Assembly: GCF_965198575.1 (NCBI RefSeq)
Contig: NZ_OZ240671.1
Coordinates: 3,720,001 to 3,784,000 of the forward strand
Source: Lichenicola sp965198575
Lineage (GTDB): Bacteria; Pseudomonadota; Alphaproteobacteria; Acetobacterales; Acetobacteraceae
Length of the DNA stretch: 64,000 nucleotides
Direction of reading: 5' to 3'
Shown: in pieces, positions 9,662-17,654 of the stretch
Position numbering within the stretch: the stretch's first letter is position 1
How the letters are laid out: every line of letters begins with the position of its first letter
Notes under the pieces: generated by a model
Told to the model about the DNA's origin: nothing
What the model saw: the letters and a program-made list of their open reading frames with translations, nothing else
Database searches by the model: none
Translations under genes and position numbers: made by a program

Positions 9662-11011
9662 TCAGCTCCCGCCCTTGACCGATTTATAGCCCTTCCAGAC
9701 CCACTCGAGCGCTTCCGGAAAGGTCTGCGCCTCGGTCGCACCATCGACGTGCCGCGCGTTGCGCGAGAACACGAACTGGTAGTGGTAGCCTTTCGCCGCC
9801 AGCACCTGCGCCATCCGCTCGTTGGCAAGCGTCCAGTCGTGCATGCCGTCGGCCATGGCCGGGACATAGTAGAACAGGTCGCGATCGCCGGCCTCGAACC
9901 AGTAGCGGATCGGCTTCGTCGGCGTGTTCGGGATCAAGGGCGCGCCATCCGACATTGTCGCCGGCGCAATGCTCCCGCCGGTGATCGCCAAAGTCGTGGT
10001 TTTCGGACCCGGCCAGGCGCTGTGATACTCCCACGCGCCGCCCGGCAGCGCCGGATCGTGCGGCCATTGCTGGTTGACCATCGTGGGCGAGTAGCCGAGC
10101 ACGCGGTGGTACCACTCGGGATGCGTCCAGGCCATCGTGAAGGCTGCCGCCGCACTCGAGCTGAACCCCATCGTCAGCCTGGCATCGGGATCGTGGCTGA
10201 GCCTGACACCGGCGTTGCGTTCCACCCGAGGCAGCACCTCGTGCTCGACCCACTCGGCGTAGGCGCCCGATACGGTGTCGTATTCGCGGCCGCGCTCGCT
10301 GCCCTGGGCATCCTGTCCGCCGGCCGCAATGCCGATCGCGGCCATCGGCGGCAGTTTGCCCGCGTGGATCAGGTTGTCGAGGATCGTGAAGAGCAGCGTC
10401 TCCTTGAAGAAGCTGACCGGTCCGCCATCGCCGAACACGATGAAGGGCAGGGTGGTGCCGGGCCGGTAGCCTGCCGGCACATACACGTCGACCGCACGCG
10501 TCCAGATGCCGGCATGGCTCGCGGAAACGTGCAGGTCGGACGCATCACCGGGCGCCGTGGCGGCCGTGTCGACGGCCTGGTTGCGGCAGCCGCCGGCGTC
10601 GTCGCGGACCAGGCCGGGACGGAAGATCTCGCCGTCGGTCGATGTCATCGTGAAGGAGCGGATCGTCCCGGCCGGCACGCCCGCTTGCCGCGTGGCCTCG
10701 GGTGCGGCGGGATGCGATGGCCCGATGATGAAATTGCCCTCCGACCCGGGCGCCGGCAGCGTGCCGTCCGCGAGCGCCGTTGCGTGCGGATACTTCGGAT
10801 TCAGTGGATCCCGGGTCGGCGGGGTGGTGGCGAGGTTCAGGCCGCTCGTGTCGATGTAGAACGGTGCGGCCGGATCGGTGGTATTGGCGCCCGCTGGCAC
10901 GGCGGCGTTGGGGGGCACGCACGCGGCAGTGGCGGCCCGCGCGGCCTGGACGGGCACCGCGACAACGGCAGACAGCAATCCACCCATGAGAAAGGTCAGC
11001 TTTGTCGGCAT
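9662..11011 (-). CDS. Exported esterase-family protein (alpha/beta hydrolase, Fes/esterase D-like)
   Basis: Probable secreted or periplasmic serine esterase of 449 residues. The N terminus is a signal peptide (hydrophobic stretch about 6-23, Ala-rich cleavage region). The hydrolase core starts near residue 185 with DVYVPAGYRPGTTLPFIVFGDGG. The nucleophile elbow is GFSSSAAA (about 295), a candidate acidic residue is in WFEAGDRDLFYY, and the histidine is in NARHVDG near the C terminus. This layout matches enterochelin-esterase-like and tannase-like secreted esterases, but the substrate is unknown; no siderophore genes are close. It is flanked by short intergenic gaps and looks monocistronic. 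Confidence 0.78.
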   Translation of the reverse strand: MPTKLTFLMGGLLSAVVAVPVQAARAATAACVPPNAAVPAGANTTDPAAPFYIDTSGLNLATTPPTRDPLNPKYPHATALADGTLPAPGSEGNFIIGPSHPAAPEATRQAGVPAGTIRSFTMTSTDGEIFRPGLVRDDAGGCRNQAVDTAATAPGDASDLHVSASHAGIWTRAVDVYVPAGYRPGTTLPFIVFGDGGPVSFFKETLLFTILDNLIHAGKLPPMAAIGIAAGGQDAQGSERGREYDTVSGAYAEWVEHEVLPRVERNAGVRLSHDPDARLTMGFSSSAAAAFTMAWTHPEWYHRVLGYSPTMVNQQWPHDPALPGGAWEYHSAWPGPKTTTLAITGGSIAPATMSDGAPLIPNTPTKPIRYWFEAGDRDLFYYVPAMADGMHDWTLANERMAQVLAAKGYHYQFVFSRNARHVDGATEAQTFPEALEWVWKGYKSVKGGS

Positions 11012-11092
11012 CGTTGCTGCTCCGTGATCATGTACATGCGCGTGTGCTGTCTGATCGCCAACGGCATCCCGACGGGTCGTTGAGAATGCCGC

Positions 11093-11461
11093 TTACCTGG
11101 CCGGGACCGTTCCGGGAGCAGTACACCGCTCTGTCACCGCCTCCGGTGCGACGCCCTCGGTCCGGGCGAGACGCTCGATGATCTGGGGCAGGGCCCGGGT
11201 GATCAGCGGAAGCAGGGTGGTGGTCCGCAATCCCGTGCCGCAGGCGCTCAGGCGCACCTGGTCGCTGGTCAGGACACGCAGGATCGCTTCGGCGGTGAGT
11301 GGCAGCGGCGATCCATCGCCAGGCCAGGAACGCGGTTCGTGACGTGGGCGCGGGTTGTCCTGCTCCGCCGCCGACCTCGCCTGGAACGGCCAAATGATCG
11401 CGTCGTCCGCATCTGCCGACGGTCGTGACGTGATCTTCAAGCTGCCGAGAGGCGCGTTCAT
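11093..11461 (-). CDS. Hypothetical protein, 122 aa
   Basis: No family recognised. The start at 11461 (MNAPLGSLKI) is chosen because AAAGG lies about seven bases upstream; other in-frame starts reach 11584. The first 60 residues are polar and proline/arginine rich and look disordered; the second half (SPLPLTAEAILRVLTSDQV, LLPLITRALPQIIERLAR) is predicted helical and could be a small adaptor domain. It contains two cysteines near SACG and TERC. It stands alone between the esterase and the divergent lipoprotein gene. Reading frame and ribosome site support it only moderately. Confidence 0.45.
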   Translation of the reverse strand: MNAPLGSLKITSRPSADADDAIIWPFQARSAAEQDNPRPRHEPRSWPGDGSPLPLTAEAILRVLTSDQVRLSACGTGLRTTTLLPLITRALPQIIERLARTEGVAPEAVTERCTAPGTVPAR

Positions 11462-11610
11462 CGTCATCCTTTTGCACGGAGTCGGTCGTTGAACGCCGGA
11501 TGCGGAGGGTCGTTGCCTACCGCCCGGGTCGCAACCGGCAGGACGCGGGCATTTACCCGGCGGTAACGTCTTCCAACGCATCATGGGCGCCTGCCCGTTG
11601 GAGATCCCTG

Positions 11611-12081
11611 ATGCGCGTTGCCCTCTTCCTTATTGCCTGTTCCGGGCTCTCGGCTTGCGCCACCATCGTGAACGGCTCCAACCAGAGCATGACCGTCAGC
11701 ACGGATCCGCCTGGGGCGGCCTGCGAACTCTCCCGCGGCACCGAGACGCTTGGTGCGGTCGCGTTGACCCCCGGCAGCGTGCGGATCAGCAAGAGCAAGG
11801 ACGACATGCAGGTCGTCTGCAGGAAGGCGGGGTTCCAGGACGCGACACAGGCGAGCACACCGAACTTCGGCGGAGCGACGTTTGGCAACATCATCGCCGG
11901 CGGGGTCGTCGGCGTCGTGGTGGATGCCGCAACCGGTGCCAACTACACCTATCCGAGTGCCATACGCCTCACGATGGTCCCGGAGCCGCCACACCTCGCT
12001 GCCGCTCCGACAGCGGCGATCATCGTACCGGCGGTGGCTTCCGTGCCCGTGCCGGCGGTATCCAGGGCGATCGGTGGGTAG
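11611..12081 (+). CDS. Putative lipoprotein, 156 aa
   Basis: A small exported lipoprotein. The start at 11611 has GGAG seven bases upstream and gives a typical lipoprotein signal MRVALFLIACSGLSAC with lipid-attachment cysteine at residue 16. The mature part begins ATIVNGSNQSMTVSTDPPGA, a pattern seen in small outer-membrane-associated lipoproteins with a PEGA-like beta fold, then a glycine-rich hydrophobic stretch (NIIAGGVVGVVVDAATGAN) and a Pro/Ala-rich tail. The glycine-rich segment could insert in or lie along the membrane. Function unknown. It ends facing the small membrane protein gene on the other strand. Confidence 0.7.
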   Translation: MRVALFLIACSGLSACATIVNGSNQSMTVSTDPPGAACELSRGTETLGAVALTPGSVRISKSKDDMQVVCRKAGFQDATQASTPNFGGATFGNIIAGGVVGVVVDAATGANYTYPSAIRLTMVPEPPHLAAAPTAAIIVPAVASVPVPAVSRAIGG

Positions 12082-12111
12082 GGCAGGCAGCCACGATCCG
12101 CGGCTTCCGCA

Positions 12112-12321
12112 TCACGGACTGCCGCGTCGCCCGCGCACATAGACAGTTGTCGCGACGGCGGTGTAGGCGACGGCGAACACCAGGGTCAGCAGCGGCCACA
12201 CCGGGAAGGCGGTCACGACGCCGGGAGCCGCCGCGCGCCAGGCGAAGAGGTCCTGCCCAAGCACGAGGGCATTGATCGCGACCAGCGTCGCTCCGATCCA
12301 GATACCCCAAGACCCACGCAC
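12112..12321 (-). CDS. Small two-helix membrane protein, 69 aa
   Basis: A 69-residue protein with two hydrophobic segments (about 5-24, WIGATLVAINALVLGQDLF, and 40-60, WPLLTLVFAVAYTAVATTVY) and a basic RGRRG tail, consistent with two membrane helices and positive-inside orientation. I chose the GTG at 12321 because AAGGAG lies eight bases upstream; a TTG at 12324 is also possible. The ribosome site sits inside the end of the degraded P-type ATPase frame, so the two were probably once one operon. No family recognised. Confidence 0.5.
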   Translation of the reverse strand: MRGSWGIWIGATLVAINALVLGQDLFAWRAAAPGVVTAFPVWPLLTLVFAVAYTAVATTVYVRGRRGSP

Positions 12322-12325
12322 CAAA

Positions 12326-12769
12326 TCATGCTCCTTCACGTTGCTTGCCACCTGCTCCGGCACGCAGCTTCCGCTCCTGGAATTGCAGCAGCCGGTCGGC
12401 ATCGGCCATCACCGCCACCGTGCCGACATCATACGCCAAGGCTGGGATCAGCGCGCCGCTCGGCCCCAGCACCTCGGATGCGACGGGTCCGATGACCGCC
12501 GCGGTCCAGCCGAGCCCGACATCGACATGGATCGTGGTGCGGCACCGCCTGCTCCGCCGCACGCAGGTGGCAAGGCGCTTCAGGTTGCCGGTCATCGGCA
12601 CCAGGTCGGCCGAGGCGCGTGCCGCATCGGTACCGTGCCCACCCATCGCCACGCCCACTGCTCCGGCCTTCAGCGCCAGGTTCTCGTTGATGCCGTCGCC
12701 CACGACCATCGGTCGGAAGCCGGCGCGGGTCTCGTCCAGCGCGCCAACGACCTCTGCGACATGAAGCAT
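12326..12769 (-). pseudogene. Remnant of the C-terminal part of a P-type (heavy-metal) ATPase
   Basis: The translated minus strand shows the C-terminal hallmarks of a P1B-type ATPase: VVGDGINENLALKAGAVGVAMG (usually GDGINDAPAL, so the highly conserved DAP is changed), then GTDAARASADLV and a membrane-like final part. Nothing upstream in any frame shows the DKTGT phosphorylation site, the TGES actuator or the CPx metal motif, although an intact enzyme would need about 500 more residues. About 147 codons remain open. It is therefore a decayed or truncated gene. The GINEN change and the lost catalytic domain make transport activity impossible. Confidence 0.6.
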
Positions 12770-13019
12770 CCGGGCCTGACGGCCGGCCCTCGACGATCGT
12801 GGGGCCGGAAGCGGACTGCCGACCTGGCCGCACGGGCATGTCCTGCCGGTCCCTGCGATCCGTATCGAGATCCCCATGACTGTACCCAAGCTGGTCGCTG
12901 AAGCCGATTTACCGCAGGGCCGGCCGTTGCCGGCAAGACGTGCCCGGCCGACAAATCCGGCCGCAGCGGGGAGCAATCCCCGGCTTGTGTCGGATCCGCC
13001 CGTTGCCCACGATGCGCGC

Positions 13020-15110
13020 ATGCCAATACGACGCCGCGTCTTCCTCGTCCCGTTCCTGCTGTGCGCCGCTGCCCGCTCTGCAGCACACGCCCAGCCCGCT
13101 GCCGTCCCGCCGCCCGCTTTGCCGGCACATGACGCGGTGACGCATCCCGGTCCGCCGGGACCATCGGGCGTTGCCGGGCCGCCCGATCCGGCGGCGATCT
13201 TTGCGCCGTTCGAGTCCGGCAACGAGCCGAACGCGTACCGGTCCGCCAGTGGCCTGCCCGGACCGGCGTACTGGCAGAACCGCACCGACTACACGATCGA
13301 TGCCACGATCGAGACCGGGGCGCACGTGCTGCATGGCGTCGAGACGATCACCTACACCAACAACAGTCCCGACCCGCTCGACGTGGTCTGGGTGCAGCTC
13401 GACCAGAACATCTATCGTCCGGATGCGCGCTCGAAATTCGCGTCGCCTTATGACGTAGAGCATTCGACCGATGGCGATGTGATCGAGAGCGTCGCGGTGG
13501 AGCAGGGCGGCCGCACGGTCACGGCCCGCATCATCGTGTCGGACACGCGCATGCAGGTCAGGCTGCCGTCGGTGCTGGCGCCGAAAGGTGGCGTGATCAG
13601 GCTGCACATCGCCTGGCACTACGCGGTACCGGGCGTCTGGGGCGGCCGTACTGCGGTGACGCCGACCAAGAACGGCGACATCTACGAGATCGCGCAATGG
13701 TTCCCGCGCATGGCGGTCTATGACGACCTGCGCGGCTGGGATACCGGGCCGTATCTCGGCCAGGAATTCTATCTCGATTACGGCGACATCGATTACAACG
13801 TGACGGTGCCTTGGGACTTTCTGGTGCAGGGCTCAGGCGCGCTCGTGAACCCCGGCGAGGTGCTGACCGCGACCGAGCGTGCGCGGCTGGCGCAGGCGGC
13901 GAACAGCGACAGCACGGTGATGATCCGGGCACCCGGCGAGGTCGGCGATCCGTCGACGCGACCGACCCATTCCGGCACGCAGACCTGGCGTTTCCACATG
14001 CAGGACACCCGCGATGTCGCGTTCGCCGCGTCGGCTGCGTTCGCCTGGGATGCGGCGCGGATCAACCTGCCGCCGATCCCGCCGCCGCCGAGCCGGTGGT
14101 CCTGGCTGCCCTGGTCCGCAAAGCCGACACCGCGGCTGGCGATGTCGATCTATCCGGTCGAGGCGGCGCAGAACTGGGTGCGCTCGACCGAATACGTGAA
14201 GCACGCGATCGAGTATTTCTCCAGCCAGTGGTACCCGTTCCCGTGGCCGAACGCGGTCAATCTCGCGGGTCACGGCGCCGGCATGGAATATCCGGCGATG
14301 GCGTTCGACGGGATCAGCGATACCGGCAAGGAGTTGTTCTGGATCACCACGCACGAGCTCGGCCATAGCTGGTTCCCGATGACCGTCGGCACCAACGAGC
14401 GCCGGTTCGCGTTCATGGACGAAGGGTTCAACACCTTCATCGACGTCTATGCGTCGGATCATTTCAACCACGGCGAATATGCGCCGAAACGCGATCCGGA
14501 ATATGCGCCGGGCGGCGGCAATCCGGTCGAGGAAATCATTCCCTGGCTGCAGGACCCGAAGGCGCCTGCAATGCTCGCTCCTTCCGACCTGGTGGCCGAG
14601 CAGTATCGGCATCCGATCACGTACTTCAAGTCGGCACTCGGGCTGGTGTTGCTGCGCGAGCAGATCCTCGGGCCGGACCGTTTCGATCCGGCGTTCCGCC
14701 GCTACATCGCAGCCTGGGCCTACAAGCATCCGACGCCGTACGATTTCTTCCGCTTCATGGACAGCGAGGCGGGCGAGGATCTGTCGTGGTGGTGGCGCGG
14801 CTGGTACCAGCATAACTGGACGCTCGACATGGGCGTCGTGGGCGCGACCTACCCGGACAATGATCCGGCGAAGGGGGTGACGATCTCGCTGGTCTCGAAA
14901 GGCTGGCTGCTGATGCCGGCCATGCTGGAGGTCAGGCTGGCGAACGGCAGCCGGATGCAGATGAGGGTGCCGGTCGAGGCCTGGATGAAGGGCAACCACA
15001 CCACAATCGCGTTGCCGACGCACGAGGCGGTGCGCTCGATCGTGCTCGATCCCGACGACAAGATCCCAGACGGCGACCGGCAGGATAACCGCCTCGACCT
15101 GGCACCCTGA
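13020..15110 (+). CDS. M1-family metallopeptidase, exported
   Basis: A gluzincin aminopeptidase-type enzyme of 696 residues. The start at 13020 exposes a signal peptide (MPIRRRVFLVPFLLCAAARS, with AHA cleavage site), so the enzyme is probably periplasmic; the 48 in-frame codons upstream are not convincing. The zinc site HELGHS (about residue 445) is followed exactly 18 residues later by the glutamate of MDEGFNTF, the HExxH-x18-E pattern of M1 enzymes. The GAGMEYPAM stretch (about 420) matches the substrate-binding GxMEN position with Tyr in place of Asn, as in many bacterial exported M1 homologues. Substrate specificity is unknown. It ends in a gap shared with a convergent gene. Confidence 0.9.
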   Translation: MPIRRRVFLVPFLLCAAARSAAHAQPAAVPPPALPAHDAVTHPGPPGPSGVAGPPDPAAIFAPFESGNEPNAYRSASGLPGPAYWQNRTDYTIDATIETGAHVLHGVETITYTNNSPDPLDVVWVQLDQNIYRPDARSKFASPYDVEHSTDGDVIESVAVEQGGRTVTARIIVSDTRMQVRLPSVLAPKGGVIRLHIAWHYAVPGVWGGRTAVTPTKNGDIYEIAQWFPRMAVYDDLRGWDTGPYLGQEFYLDYGDIDYNVTVPWDFLVQGSGALVNPGEVLTATERARLAQAANSDSTVMIRAPGEVGDPSTRPTHSGTQTWRFHMQDTRDVAFAASAAFAWDAARINLPPIPPPPSRWSWLPWSAKPTPRLAMSIYPVEAAQNWVRSTEYVKHAIEYFSSQWYPFPWPNAVNLAGHGAGMEYPAMAFDGISDTGKELFWITTHELGHSWFPMTVGTNERRFAFMDEGFNTFIDVYASDHFNHGEYAPKRDPEYAPGGGNPVEEIIPWLQDPKAPAMLAPSDLVAEQYRHPITYFKSALGLVLLREQILGPDRFDPAFRRYIAAWAYKHPTPYDFFRFMDSEAGEDLSWWWRGWYQHNWTLDMGVVGATYPDNDPAKGVTISLVSKGWLLMPAMLEVRLANGSRMQMRVPVEAWMKGNHTTIALPTHEAVRSIVLDPDDKIPDGDRQDNRLDLAP

Positions 15111-15142
15111 CGCGTGCATCGCGCTGAACCGCGGCGATCCGA

Positions 15143-15676
15143 TCAGCTGATCGGGACAGGCAGCGGCAGTGCCGCAGGATCGAGGAACATGACCATCATC
15201 ACCTCGTCGTGGTAGCGACCTGACATCTTCAAGGCTCTTGGTTCCACGCCGTAGGATTTGAAACCGAAGCGACCGTACAGGGCGATCGCGGAGTTACTTT
15301 CCGCAACCACCGACAGCATCACCTGCTCGACAATGCCACGCGCAACGTCGAGCAGGGCGGCCAGCAAGGCGGCTCCGATCCCCCGGCTCCTCACCGCCGG
15401 CTCGACGAAAAACCCCCACACGAAACCCTTGTGCGCGTCCTTCGGGCCGTCCTCCTGTCGCAAGCCGACCATGCCGACGATCCGGCCAAGCTCGTACGCG
15501 CTGAACACCATCGACGAGCCCAGACGCTGCGCATGGTGCTCGATCGGCCTGGCCGCCTCGACGGCATGAACGGAGCCGAATGCGTCAGGCGTCGTTGCCA
15601 ATGCGGCAAGACGGATGGCGCGGTAGTCCTCGACATCGGCCGGCCCCAGGAGACGCACATCGTCAGCCGTCGGCAT
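15143..15676 (-). CDS. GNAT-family N-acetyltransferase
   Basis: A 177-residue acetyl-CoA-dependent acyltransferase, RimI/PhnO-like in size. Visible are DVRLLGPADVEDYRAIRLAA at the N terminus, the central strand GRIVGMVGL, the acetyl-CoA pyrophosphate loop VRSRGIGAALL (about 108-118) and VVAESNSAIALYGRFGFKSYG near the C terminus, the usual GNAT motif B. Substrate unknown. The start at 15676 is the start codon nearest the conserved domain. A perfect 16-bp palindrome (15139-15154) covers the stop codon. It converges with the M1 peptidase gene and lies 41 bases downstream of the acid phosphatase gene. Confidence 0.87.
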   Translation of the reverse strand: MPTADDVRLLGPADVEDYRAIRLAALATTPDAFGSVHAVEAARPIEHHAQRLGSSMVFSAYELGRIVGMVGLRQEDGPKDAHKGFVWGFFVEPAVRSRGIGAALLAALLDVARGIVEQVMLSVVAESNSAIALYGRFGFKSYGVEPRALKMSGRYHDEVMMVMFLDPAALPLPVPIS

Positions 15677-15717
15677 CACGCCACGCGCAACCGTCCGGCC
15701 ACGATCAATCCTGCACC

Positions 15718-16608
15718 CTACTGCCGATCCGCCGGCTGCAGCCGGAACAGCAACGAATGCGACGCCGCGTCCGCCTGCACACGGCAGGCCGCGGTATCGG
15801 GAGCCGCGGATGGGCCAGCGCGCAAGGTCGCGATCTCGGCGCGGGCGCGGTCCAAGTCGGCGCGGAATGTCTCGCTGCCATGCAGCGCCGCCACCAGCGA
15901 AGCCGCCTCGAGGAAGCCCGCCTGTACGTCGCTCAGCCAGTGCACGCCGCACACCAGCCGGCTCTCGGACATCGTGCGACCGCGCTGGATCAACTCGGCC
16001 GCGCGGTCCGGCACCAGCTCGGCCAGGATCAGCGACGCGCCGAACTCCAGCGTGGTGTGGCCGGACGGATAGGACGGGTTGTCGTCGAGGCTGCCATGGC
16101 GTTGCACGCAGATCGGCTGGGTGTTGCCGATATACGGGCGGTGCCGCTGCCATAGGTTCTTGGTGCGATCGAGCTCGGGGCCCATGTCGGCGCCGGCATG
16201 GTCGAGCAGCGACATCAGCGCAGGCGCCCGCTTCGGGTCGATCGTGAAGCCGAGCGCGCAGGCGAAGTCGGCCAGCAGATCGGAGGTCGCCAGGTGGGCG
16301 TCGTTCTGTGCGAGCGTCCAGCGCGGGGTGTCACGCAGAGCCCGTGACTGCCTGAATACGGCATCGTCGGCGGCCTGCTCCGGGGAGCCCGGCAGCGGCG
16401 GCGGCGGCAGGATCAGCGTCGTGTCGGGCAGCGTGGCGCCCGAGATGTAGGTGCCGGGCGGCAGCCGCTCGCGTTTTGCCGCCACCCCGGGGGTGGGGGC
16501 GCTCATGCCGCCGCCAGGGCCGCCAGGCGGAGACTGCGCCATCGCCATCGCGGTCGTGAGGGCCAGCGCCAGCGGCGTCACGCAAACGATACGGGCGAGC
16601 AGGCTCAT
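15718..16608 (-). CDS. Class A nonspecific acid phosphatase (PAP2 superfamily), exported
   Basis: A periplasmic phosphomonoesterase of 296 residues with a signal peptide (about 1-25, ending AMAQ). The class A signature is complete: KNLWQRHRP (about 149), PSYPSGHT (about 181) and SRLVCGVHWLSD (about 216), i.e. the KX6RP / PSGH / SRX5HX3D vanadate-type phosphatase triad with catalytic histidine and phosphate-binding lysine and arginines. The segment between signal and domain is proline-rich. The start at 16608 overlaps the upstream hydrolase stop by four bases, so both are co-translated. Confidence 0.9.
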   Translation of the reverse strand: MSLLARIVCVTPLALALTTAMAMAQSPPGGPGGGMSAPTPGVAAKRERLPPGTYISGATLPDTTLILPPPPLPGSPEQAADDAVFRQSRALRDTPRWTLAQNDAHLATSDLLADFACALGFTIDPKRAPALMSLLDHAGADMGPELDRTKNLWQRHRPYIGNTQPICVQRHGSLDDNPSYPSGHTTLEFGASLILAELVPDRAAELIQRGRTMSESRLVCGVHWLSDVQAGFLEAASLVAALHGSETFRADLDRARAEIATLRAGPSAAPDTAACRVQADAASHSLLFRLQPADRQ

Positions 16609-17474
16609 GCCGGGGTATCCTGGGCGGTGCCGAAGAACGCGTGGAACAACTCGGCCACCTCCCACGGGCGCTCCTCGGGAATGAAATGGCCGGCCTCGAT
16701 CGGACCACCGGTCACCGCGCCATCGATGCCGGCCTGCCAGAGCGTGCGCGGGTCGTACCAGCCGCCGATGCGGCCGCGGGTGCCCCAGATCAGCATCACC
16801 GGGCAGACGATGCGGCGGCGGCTTCCGCGCTGGTCCGGCTCGATTGCCGGTACCGGCCCGTCGGCAGCAGCTCCATGGCCGCGCATTTCCTCGTTCCAGG
16901 GGCCTTCGAGCAGGTAGTCGGCGACCGCCTCGGGGTGAAAGATCTCGCGCGCCTCGTCGGGTGCGGCCAGCCGGAACCAGTCGTCGGGCGCCTTCACCAG
17001 CAGCGCCTCGGGCTTCGGGTGCAGCTGCGCGAACCAGCAGGCCTGGTAGCCGGCGAGCGCGAACGCCATGTCGGCGCGACCGGCATGCTCGAGCAGCGGC
17101 ACCGCCTCGACGATCGCCAGCCGCCTGATCCGGTCGGGCGCCTCGATCGCCATGCGGGCGCCGACATGGGCGCCGAAATCATGGCCCGCCACGGCGAACT
17201 GCTGGTGCCCGAGGCGGGTCATCAACGCCAGCATGTCGTGTGCGAGCTCGGCCATGGTCAGGTGGGCCGGCAGGTCGGCGCAGACCACGCTGAACCGGTC
17301 TGCCAGCGCCGGCGCCACCTGGTGCCACATCGCATGGGTCTGCGGCTGGCCATGCAGCAGCAGCAGCGGCACGGCCTTCCATCCGGCCTGGCCGCCGGCG
17401 CGCAGCCGGTAACGCGTGCCGGCGACGGTCAGCTCCTCGTAATGGAACCCCGGAAAGAACGCTCCGATCTGCAT
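16605..17474 (-). CDS. Alpha/beta hydrolase, haloacetate-dehalogenase-like
   Basis: A cytosolic alpha/beta hydrolase of 289 residues. The oxyanion region LLLLHGQPQTHAMWHQVAP (about 35-53), nucleophile elbow GHDFGAHVG with an aspartate nucleophile (about 95) and final EAGHFIPEERPWEV histidine (about 261) match haloacetate dehalogenases and epoxide-hydrolase relatives. Between CADL and the next helix the usual GYGDS-containing loop of about 15-20 residues is missing (DLPAHLTMAELAHD), which may change the active-site entrance. The start at 17474 is the first that gives a family-like N terminus. It forms a two-gene operon with the acid phosphatase; the physiological substrate is not predictable. 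Confidence 0.8.
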   Translation of the reverse strand: MQIGAFFPGFHYEELTVAGTRYRLRAGGQAGWKAVPLLLLHGQPQTHAMWHQVAPALADRFSVVCADLPAHLTMAELAHDMLALMTRLGHQQFAVAGHDFGAHVGARMAIEAPDRIRRLAIVEAVPLLEHAGRADMAFALAGYQACWFAQLHPKPEALLVKAPDDWFRLAAPDEAREIFHPEAVADYLLEGPWNEEMRGHGAAADGPVPAIEPDQRGSRRRIVCPVMLIWGTRGRIGGWYDPRTLWQAGIDGAVTGGPIEAGHFIPEERPWEVAELFHAFFGTAQDTPA

Positions 17475-17654
17475 GCCCCGCCGCTCTCCCCTGTCCGCGC
17501 GCCGCTCCCGGATCACGCATGCGCGCCGGGTCGGCCCGGTTGTCCCGGTGCCCCTTCCAGCGATCCGGCTTCGGCGCATAGATGAACCGGAGGGCGGCCG
17601 GCCGACAAGCACGGATCCGGCTCGCCGACCCGATCGCTTGCCCGAGGAGTGCAC

